A DNA stretch of 9,474 nt. Origin: Candidatus Zixiibacteriota bacterium (GTDB lineage: Bacteria; Zixibacteria; MSB-5A5; GN15; FEB-12). Positions 1 to 5,602 of the stretch are shown one piece after another. Each line of letters starts with the position of its first letter. Position 1 is the first letter of the stretch. The translations under genes and the position numbers were made by a program. The notes under the pieces are model-generated. The model made no database searches. It was given only the letters and a program-made list of their open reading frames with translations, and was not told where the DNA came from. The stretch lies in the NCBI GenBank assembly GCA_016213305.1, contig JACRAV010000044.1, positions 1 through 9,474 of the forward strand, given 5' to 3'.

Positions 1-123
1 CCGACGAAGAGAACAATCGTCGCTCTCGACGTTGAAAGCGCTCTACAGCCTGCGTCGACGCCGCGTCGACGACGCCCTGAGCGGAGTCGAAGGGCGATTT
101 TCTTCTACTCCGCCGCCGTTCGC
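1..123. repeat. Palindrome-rich non-coding segment downstream of the last gene
   Basis: This stretch follows the stop codon of the terminal PHP gene and shows no convincing gene. It repeats the core CGTCG/CGACG in both orientations. CGACGA (2-7) can pair with TCGTCG (17-22). CGTCG (18-22) pairs with CGACG (27-31) around a CTCT loop. The 10-base palindrome GCGTCGACGC sits at 52-61, and CGTCGACG recurs at 64-71, 11 bases further on. A separate hairpin at 73-96 is listed on its own. These pairings are seen directly. What they do (transcription end, protein binding, repeat family) is inference. The element may continue to the left of the window. Confidence 0.55.
73..96. repeat. Short hairpin repeat, possible terminator
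   Basis: A 6-base perfect stem (CGCCCT at 73-78 with AGGGCG at 91-96) encloses GAGCGGAGTCGA. An inner GA/TC pairing with a two-base bulge could extend it. On the plus strand the stem is followed by ATTTTCTTCT (97-106), so it has the form of a weak rho-independent terminator for a plus-strand transcript arriving from the left. For the minus-strand operon no T-run follows the stem. From general memory, sequences of the type CCCTGAGCGGAGTCGAAGGG recur as dispersed intergenic repeats in several environmental bacterial genomes, so a dispersed repeat is the main alternative to a terminator. Confidence 0.45.
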
Positions 124-1170
124 TCACTGATTTACCCTGATATGATTCGCGAAAATCCATCCCCGGCGCCCGCGCCAGGCCTCGATACGATATATCCCCG
201 GCTTCGAGATCGGCAGATTGAGGTCTCTCCCCGTTTGCTCGTGCATCGGCAGGCCGTTGTGCACCACCACCATTCTCGCCTTCGCGGGAAGAAGCGCGTG
301 CAGGCGAAGGTCCGGCGTCAAGCGGATGCTCTCCCCCATGCCGGCGCGGGCCGTGCCGGATTGCGCCCAGAAATCAAAACCGTCCGTTTCTCCCCAGCGT
401 AGATTCGCGCAATATGCCCGGCAATTGCGGAGCCCGTCGTACAATTGCGCCGAGGCGGTCGCAAAATCGCCTGCAAACGGCTGGTCCAAGATTATCGTCG
501 AGCGAAGCGACTTGAAATGCACCTTGTACGGGAATATCCGCACGATAAACGGCCCCAGCGGTATCGGGAAGGCATGCGCGTCAACCGCCGCGATCCCCAC
601 ACATTTCCCGTCGAGCGATAATTCATCCCATTTGGCGCGGACCCGGTCGGTCGGCGCCACCATCGACTTGCGCGGCGAAAAGGCCATGACCAGCTTGTTG
701 TAGGGCGTCAAACGTTCCATCCACTCCGACATCTGGTTCCATATCTCAATCCCGTTGAATCCGACCGCATCCCAGTCTTTCCACGGATACGGCGGGTAAT
801 TGCGCATCCGGTTGCGAATTTCATCCGGGTGGGCGATTATCCCCAGCGCGCCGTCTTTTGCCGCCGCCGCGACATACTCTTTGGGCGTCATCGTATGCGG
901 ATAGACCGAGGGTGACCCGAAAATCAAATAGTGATGGATATCGGCGGTGTCGTTGTGCTCGTAGCCGATCACGACCAGCGTCTTGCCGTATATCCCCTCT
1001 TTCCCGGCCGCGCGATTGTTCAGGTTCATATGGTCGGTGACCATCATGAAGTCAAGCCCCGACTCCTGACCGATCGCGGCCAGCTGTTCGAGCGACACGG
1101 TGCCGTCCGACTCGGTCGTGTGCATATGAATCGCACCCGAATAATGATATTTTCCGGCGACTTCAATCAT
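124..1170 (-). CDS. PHP-domain metallohydrolase, CehA/McbA type
   Basis: 348 residues from ATG at 1170. PHP enzymes are metal-dependent phosphoesterases or hydrolases. The visible metal-ligand set is HMH (H15, H17) with D22, TDH (H47), E71-H72, AHP (H114), and DAH near the end of the barrel (D197, H199). The last 70 or so residues form a separate beta-rich tail (LRLHALLPAK, VVVHNGLPMHE, PGIYRIEAWRG, WIFANHIRV). That layout is usual for CehA/McbA-like proteins, some of which hydrolyse carbamate esters; the substrate here is unknown. There is no signal peptide, so it is likely cytoplasmic. The start overlaps the MFS transporter stop by 8 bases. A GTG at 1179 would add three residues (MCR) and a 17-base overlap; ATG was preferred because the PHP core begins soon after it. 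No clear Shine-Dalgarno is present, so translational coupling is likely. It is the last gene of the downstream block. Confidence 0.88.
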   Translation of the reverse strand: MIEVAGKYHYSGAIHMHTTESDGTVSLEQLAAIGQESGLDFMMVTDHMNLNNRAAGKEGIYGKTLVVIGYEHNDTADIHHYLIFGSPSVYPHTMTPKEYVAAAAKDGALGIIAHPDEIRNRMRNYPPYPWKDWDAVGFNGIEIWNQMSEWMERLTPYNKLVMAFSPRKSMVAPTDRVRAKWDELSLDGKCVGIAAVDAHAFPIPLGPFIVRIFPYKVHFKSLRSTIILDQPFAGDFATASAQLYDGLRNCRAYCANLRWGETDGFDFWAQSGTARAGMGESIRLTPDLRLHALLPAKARMVVVHNGLPMHEQTGRDLNLPISKPGIYRIEAWRGRRGWIFANHIRVNQ

Positions 1171-2488
1171 TCTGCACACTCAGCGTATGAGGGACTTTGC
1201 GAAATATGTACAACCCGACCAGCATGACACAACCCAGCGACAGCACACCCACCTTATACGGCAATTTGGCCGCGGCGTCCCCCGACAACGACAATGCCCC
1301 GGCCGCCCATTGCCCCAGCGTTCTTTGCGGCTGGAACAGATAAACGACGGTCGTCCAGACCAGCGGCCCGATCACCGCCGCCGCTCGTCCCGACAGCGAG
1401 AACAAACCAAAGAATCTTCCCAGTTCCTCGCGCGGAACCAGTTCCGCCAGCAGGGGTCGCGAGGTGGTCCAGAGTCCGCCGAGCAAAATGCCGACCACCG
1501 ATCCGAGCACCCAGATCACCGTCATTGAATCGGTGAACACAAACAAAATAAGCGCGAGCACCCACCCGATCACATCCAGCATCATCAGGTTCTTAAGCGA
1601 CCAGCGCTCGGCAACTTTGCCGATAAGTATCGATCCCCCCACGGCGCTGGTGGTCGAGATGATGAGAAAGGTGGTGATCTGCTGTTCGCTCAGGCTGAGC
1701 ACAACCGAGCAGTAGAGGCCGATATTGAGAATGACCGTTGTCACCGCGTCCTCGATGAAATAGTCGGCGATCAAGAATCGCAGAACGCCGGGGTATTTGC
1801 GGGTCAGGCGAATCCCGTCCCAGACATCGCGATACGCGCCGACAATTGACACTTTTTTGCGAAGATGCTTCTTTGCCTCGTGCACCCAGAAGATCAGCGG
1901 AACCGAAAAGAGCATGAACAGAATCGCGGTCGGCACGAACGATCCGACTTTCCCGGAGCCGCGAATGCCAACATCGAAGCCGAACATCGAACCAGTGACA
2001 AACGGCAAAATCAGCGCCATGCCGAGCACCGACCCGACATACCCGAACGACACCCCGATCCCCGACACATACCGCGCCTGTTTCCCCTCCGCCACCGAGT
2101 ACAACAGCGCGTTGTAAAACGGCATGGCCGCTTCATAGCTGAACTGCGCGATCACGAACAGCGCGAGCGTCGCCATCACCAGCGTGGCCGGAACAATCGA
2201 CATCAGTCCGACCGAAATGCAACAGGTGACCGTGAACAAAATGACAAACAGCTTCTTTTTTGTGGAATGATCCGACAGCGCCCCCAATCCCGGCAGGACC
2301 ACTGCCGCAATCGCCATCGAGATGGCGAACGGGATATCGAAGTACCGGTCATCCAGTTTCAAATCCTCGACCAGATACCGCTTGAGGTAGAGCGACACGA
2401 TATTCATCGAATAGATCGTGTTGGCGAAATCATACAGCGACCAGCCGATCACATCGCGGCGCCAGACGGTCGATTCCCGGCTCTTCAC
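1163..2488 (-). CDS. MFS transporter, UMF1 / Atg22-like
   Basis: 441 residues, close to the usual length of 12-helix major facilitator proteins, acting in the inner membrane. The N-terminus has the UMF1-type signature WSLYDFANTIYS (16-27). The loop after helix 2 is GALSDHSTKKK (69-79), the MFS motif A equivalent. Later family-like segments are SGIGVSFGYVGSVLG (142-156) and SRPLLAELVPREELGRFFG (343-361), followed by a glycine-rich helix. About twelve hydrophobic segments can be counted, with a charged central loop around 204-233 (EAKKHLRKK...RLTRKYPG). Bacterial UMF1 proteins are mostly uncharacterised; relation to yeast Atg22 suggests efflux of small solutes such as amino acids, but substrate and direction cannot be read here. 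The start is GTG at 2488, giving a GTGA overlap with the HD-protein stop; its end overlaps the PHP gene. It may transport the substrate or product of those two hydrolases (inference). Confidence 0.88.
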   Translation of the reverse strand: MKSRESTVWRRDVIGWSLYDFANTIYSMNIVSLYLKRYLVEDLKLDDRYFDIPFAISMAIAAVVLPGLGALSDHSTKKKLFVILFTVTCCISVGLMSIVPATLVMATLALFVIAQFSYEAAMPFYNALLYSVAEGKQARYVSGIGVSFGYVGSVLGMALILPFVTGSMFGFDVGIRGSGKVGSFVPTAILFMLFSVPLIFWVHEAKKHLRKKVSIVGAYRDVWDGIRLTRKYPGVLRFLIADYFIEDAVTTVILNIGLYCSVVLSLSEQQITTFLIISTTSAVGGSILIGKVAERWSLKNLMMLDVIGWVLALILFVFTDSMTVIWVLGSVVGILLGGLWTTSRPLLAELVPREELGRFFGLFSLSGRAAAVIGPLVWTTVVYLFQPQRTLGQWAAGALSLSGDAAAKLPYKVGVLSLGCVMLVGLYIFRKVPHTLSVQND

Positions 2489-3042
2489 AATCCCAGCCCG
2501 TCTGAAATGCCGAGCATTCCCTCGCGCACCAGCATGAGGAACTCCGCCAGATCCAGGCCGAGGTTGGAGCAGGCGGCCATGTTTTCTCTCGACGCTCCCG
2601 CCGCGAACGGTTTTTCGTCGAAACGACGGAGCATGAACTCGGCGTCGATATTGATGAGTTTCTTCGAGGGATGCATGAGCGCGCAGGCGACGATAAACCC
2701 GGTGCTCGGATCGGTCGCGTACAGCGCCCAGTCCAGCCGCGACTTACACGGCACATGCCCCGGATGGGCGTGGATGGCGTACTGCATTTCCTCGGGAAGT
2801 TTATACTGCTCCAGCCACTCGCGTGTGAGGTAGGTGTGGCGTTGCGGGTCGTTTTTCGTCTCGTTGTAATCGAGATCGTGCACCAGCCCGGTCAGCCCCC
2901 AGTAATCGACATCCTCGCCGAAATGTTCGGCCAGCCGCCGCATCCCTGCCTCGACCGCCAGAATATGCTTGAGGAGATTATTGACGCCGATCTTCTGTTC
3001 GACCAGCTGGTAGGCCTCGGTGCGGGTCAGCGTCGTCATCAT
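2485..3042 (-). CDS. HD-domain hydrolase, COG2316-like
   Basis: 185 residues from ATG at 3042. The HD-superfamily metal site is visible: H26 (LLKHILAVEAGMR), the HD doublet H55-D56 in GLVHDLDYNET, H91/H93 in YAIHAHPGH, and a later aspartate, D111, in ALYATDPSTG. HD proteins are metal-dependent phosphohydrolases, often acting on nucleotides. The overall pattern (KHxLAVEAxMRxLA, GLxHDLDYE-like) matches the small stand-alone group COG2316, which has no established substrate. It is cytoplasmic, with no membrane segment. An in-frame TTG at 3051 would add MCP; ATG at 3042, or the next ATG at 3039, is preferred. The ATG lies directly behind CCCC with no Shine-Dalgarno. A promoter-like element ends only 7 bases upstream, so the message may be leaderless. 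It is the first gene of the block; its stop overlaps the transporter start by four bases. Confidence 0.85.
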   Translation of the reverse strand: MMTTLTRTEAYQLVEQKIGVNNLLKHILAVEAGMRRLAEHFGEDVDYWGLTGLVHDLDYNETKNDPQRHTYLTREWLEQYKLPEEMQYAIHAHPGHVPCKSRLDWALYATDPSTGFIVACALMHPSKKLINIDAEFMLRRFDEKPFAAGASRENMAACSNLGLDLAEFLMLVREGMLGISDGLGL

Positions 3043-3113
3043 GGGGCACAATATCGCGGCGCGACGGAATCAAGTCAAGTTGAGCGATCTACTCTACGAT
3101 GCCGCCGGTGCGC
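3043..3113. other. Intergenic gap between the two gene blocks
   Basis: About 70 bases between the stop of the outer-membrane receptor gene and the ATG of the HD gene. Apart from the promoter-like element described separately, I see no strong hairpin with a T-run and no small ORF. Read-through from the upstream block into the downstream block is therefore possible. Confidence 0.6.
3050..3078 (-). promoter_or_regulatory. Candidate sigma70-type promoter for the HD-MFS-PHP block
   Basis: Read on the minus strand, TTGACT (3078-3073) is separated by exactly 17 bases from GATATT (3055-3050). The -35 box matches 5 of 6 consensus bases and the -10 box 4 of 6, with ideal spacing. It lies in the only real gap between genes on the minus strand (3043-3113). 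Transcription would begin around 3043, at or next to the ATG at 3042, leaving no leader. The match is suggestive but could be chance, and members of the Bacteroidota use a different -10 consensus, so the call depends on the organism. Confidence 0.35.
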
Positions 3114-5081
3114 TCAGTTTAGGAAATTCCAGACAAACCCGTACGAGACATATCGCCCAAGGGTCGGCATATAGTCGCGGGAATCATACTGAATATCGAA
3201 CATGTTCCGGAACACATAGAAGAAGCGAAAACCGCCCATCTGAAAAGAGACCGTCCCGTTCGCCAGCACCCGATCACCGAGGTCTTCCTCGACATACCCG
3301 TGGTACGGCCCGGTGTACACCAGTTCGCCATATCCGCGCAGATGAACCAGTTTCTGCGTCCAGTTCCAGTGCAACTCAAGACCCGCGAAGGCCTGCGTTT
3401 CCGGCGCATAATAGCGCGGCCGATTGTCGGTCCGATCGACATGACTGTACCCCGCCCCCGCATGGAAACGGGCGACATCGGTGATCCGAAAACGAGCGCT
3501 CGCCGAAACCGCGCTGAATTGGCGGGTGACATTCACCGGTGTGTGTAACGTCACCGCCGGTCCGACCTGACGCACCCACTCGACCGCATTTTCGATCCGG
3601 CCGCCGGTGGCACTGACACCAATCGCATTGTCTCTCGTTCCCAATTCCCCGTACATCGAGCCAACCAATTGCTTTTCCTTCACCAGGCCGGTATTGCCGC
3701 TGTCGGCATATGGAAGTCCGCCTGAAACGAGAAGCGACTGGATATATGGCAGATAGAGTTCATGCATGGTCGGAGCGCGTTCGGCATACCCGAGCGACAG
3801 ATTCAGAAGCGACGTCCTTCGTTCCCTCAGGGCCGTCACGACCGCATACGGAAGCGCCTTGAAATCCTTGTCGTATCTCGAACCGACTGCGACCGCCGTT
3901 TGAAATCCGCCCACCGGTCGTATCATCGAAACCGACAGGTCGCCGGTGGTTCGATCCTTCCCGACCACCCCGTTGTCGTATTTGAGAATATTCCCCTGGC
4001 CGCGAATGCGGAACATCGCCGCGCCCGATATCCACTCCCGGTTGGCCGACACCCCGTGTCCAATCTGATCAAACCAGCGGCCAATCTGAGAGCCGTAGTG
4101 CGACCCCTGCCGGGCATGTTCGTATCTGACTTCCGTTCGTGCCCGGTGAGCGGAGTCCGCCCGCATGAGAGAAACCGCGGCGTGACGCTCAAACCGGTAC
4201 CGCCCGACCGGCATCATTCCCAGTGGACTGCCAATTTCAAATTTCCCGTCACGAGTATATAGCCAGCCTTCGGTTCTCAATCCCCATCGGCTCCCGATTG
4301 GCTCGTAGATGTCCCCGGCATAATGATACGTGTCGTCCGAGGTCAGATACCCTGCGCCCACATTGCGATACCCGATCGATAAATCAACCCGGCGGCCACT
4401 GCCGAACCGTTTGGCGTACCGTCCGCGCGTCATGGCGTAGTCGTCGGTCCCTTTGTCAACGAACATCGTGCTGTGAGCGTCGGTCGTGCTGAGCGATTCC
4501 GGCGCGGCGACCAGCGTCGCTGTCGCCTGATCCCCCCCGAACAGCAGACCGACCGGTCCGGGTAAAAGATACGCCGACTGATCGCCGGTGGTGGGAAGGT
4601 CCTCGGCGTCCGCCATTCCGTCCATTTCCGGAACATGTTCGAACAACGTCACCGGCATCCCGCTCAGCACCCAATTAACCCGGCTGTTGGTCAGGCCGAA
4701 CGGCGCCACGGTGGTGCGCAGTGGAGTCTCCTGATACGGCAGAACAAAGAACTGCGGCGAGTAACGGAAATAGTCGGCCGTGCTTCGGAAAAAGGCCCGG
4801 TCAACTGCCGGCTTCTGATTGTATCGCTCACTGCAGAACCGCCCTCGCAACGTGTCCTGGAAGGAAAACTGCGGAAGTTGCGGCGCACCTGATTTCCGGC
4901 GAGATTTCGCTATCCGCTCGGCGAGCTTGCTGGGGGTTCTCGGACTCACGGTAGTATCGACAGCGCGGGTGGTGTCCGGCGGTCGCGTTGTGTCTGATAC
5001 CGCCGTTCGCACCTGTGCCGAAACGTCGTGCGTCAGGGCGCACACGATGGCAACGGCAGATATCCGGGCATAGCTGGTCAT
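3114..5081 (-). CDS. TonB-dependent-receptor-like outer-membrane protein
   Basis: 655 residues from ATG at 5081. Residues 1-23 form a signal peptide (short charged start, hydrophobic AVAIVCAL, cleavage near VSAQ). A Thr/Pro-rich linker follows (25-52). Residues about 100-200 resemble a divergent plug: SRVNWVLSGMPVTLFEH, then LLPGPVGLLFGGDQATATLV in the place of the usual RGPxSxLYGxxAxGGVINI. From about 205 onward there are alternating amphipathic strands. Two hallmark receptor segments appear: GYAERAPTMHELYLPY (431-446), and the C-terminal strand LGRYVSYGFVWNFLN with an aromatic residue near the end. Such proteins import large or scarce nutrients (cobalamin, siderophores, glycans) using TonB energy. 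No clear TonB box is visible and no N-terminal carboxypeptidase-like domain is present. The frame stays open upstream to 5261, but that part lies inside the preceding gene. The ATG overlaps that gene's stop (ATGA) and directly precedes the signal peptide. The ligand is unknown. Confidence 0.82.
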   Translation of the reverse strand: MTSYARISAVAIVCALTHDVSAQVRTAVSDTTRPPDTTRAVDTTVSPRTPSKLAERIAKSRRKSGAPQLPQFSFQDTLRGRFCSERYNQKPAVDRAFFRSTADYFRYSPQFFVLPYQETPLRTTVAPFGLTNSRVNWVLSGMPVTLFEHVPEMDGMADAEDLPTTGDQSAYLLPGPVGLLFGGDQATATLVAAPESLSTTDAHSTMFVDKGTDDYAMTRGRYAKRFGSGRRVDLSIGYRNVGAGYLTSDDTYHYAGDIYEPIGSRWGLRTEGWLYTRDGKFEIGSPLGMMPVGRYRFERHAAVSLMRADSAHRARTEVRYEHARQGSHYGSQIGRWFDQIGHGVSANREWISGAAMFRIRGQGNILKYDNGVVGKDRTTGDLSVSMIRPVGGFQTAVAVGSRYDKDFKALPYAVVTALRERRTSLLNLSLGYAERAPTMHELYLPYIQSLLVSGGLPYADSGNTGLVKEKQLVGSMYGELGTRDNAIGVSATGGRIENAVEWVRQVGPAVTLHTPVNVTRQFSAVSASARFRITDVARFHAGAGYSHVDRTDNRPRYYAPETQAFAGLELHWNWTQKLVHLRGYGELVYTGPYHGYVEEDLGDRVLANGTVSFQMGGFRFFYVFRNMFDIQYDSRDYMPTLGRYVSYGFVWNFLN

Positions 5082-5602
5082 GGGCGAGCGTTCTCTCTGT
5101 CGTATAAAAGCCGCGCCACCCCGAAAAGCAACGGGAAAATAATCGCGTTGCTTGCCAGCGCAATGCCGACCCACGGGATTCCCGCCAGAAGCCGCTCGCG
5201 AAACGGCTGAAAGACCCAGGCGTCCACCGCCGATACCGGCAGATAGTAGGCCAGCGTGCACAACAAGCCACAGATAATCAGCGCGGTCCGAACGAAGAGC
5301 GTCGACCCGTCATAAAGCCCGGTGGAGCGAAAAATCGTCCCAACCAGCCCGCACAGCGCACTGCCGGCCACCTGCGCGACCAGAATCGGGATCGCCACCG
5401 GACCATACGGATTAAACAGCGACCAGAGTCCGGTCCCAACCGCCCCGACCAGCATCCCGGCGGGCGCTCCCCAGACAAAACCCGCCGTGAAAATGATAAA
5501 GAACGTGACCTTGACGTTGGGGATCATCGCCAGCATCCACGAGCACACGTACACCAGCGCCGCAAACAGCGCGATACGGGCGATCAATCGGGCGCGCGAC
5601 AT
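5078..5602 (-). CDS. Putative ECF-transporter S component
   Basis: 174 residues, the usual size for S components, which bind a vitamin or cofactor in the inner membrane and associate with a shared EcfA/A'/T energising module. About five or six hydrophobic segments are visible (roughly 6-24, 33-46, 47-62, 68-92, 103-122, 142-165). Helix 1 carries small-residue spacing of the AxxxA kind (A11/A15 in ARIALFAALVYV), used by S components to contact EcfT. Between helices 2 and 3 is TAGFVWGAPAGMLVGAVG, followed by FNPYGP, similar in style to the glycine-rich GxxxGxxxG segments of the family. No ATPase or T subunit is in the window, so it would be a stand-alone (group II-like) S unit. It starts one base inside the protease stop (TGATG) and ends in an ATGA overlap with the outer-membrane receptor gene. 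Substrate cannot be assigned. An unrelated small membrane protein is the alternative. Confidence 0.72.
   Translation of the reverse strand: MSRARLIARIALFAALVYVCSWMLAMIPNVKVTFFIIFTAGFVWGAPAGMLVGAVGTGLWSLFNPYGPVAIPILVAQVAGSALCGLVGTIFRSTGLYDGSTLFVRTALIICGLLCTLAYYLPVSAVDAWVFQPFRERLLAGIPWVGIALASNAIIFPLLFGVARLLYDRENARP

Noticed and set aside
1..402. Plus-strand frame open from the window edge through 402
   Set aside because: Most of it is antisense to the PHP gene, the first part is the palindrome-rich spacer, and the translation shows no recognisable protein features.
1865..2833. Plus-strand open frame (322 codons) opposite the MFS and HD genes
   Set aside because: Highly Arg/Gln/His-rich, low-complexity translation across two well-supported minus-strand genes; a shadow frame.
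4147..4157. Second copy of TGAGCGGAGTC, as in the hairpin at 73-96
   Set aside because: Only 11 bases match, the stem halves are absent, and it lies within the barrel coding sequence; likely chance.
5082..5261. N-terminal 60-residue extension of the outer-membrane receptor
   Set aside because: It overlaps the S-component gene for 180 bases and would bury the signal peptide; the ATG at 5081 gives a clean signal peptide and an ATGA junction.
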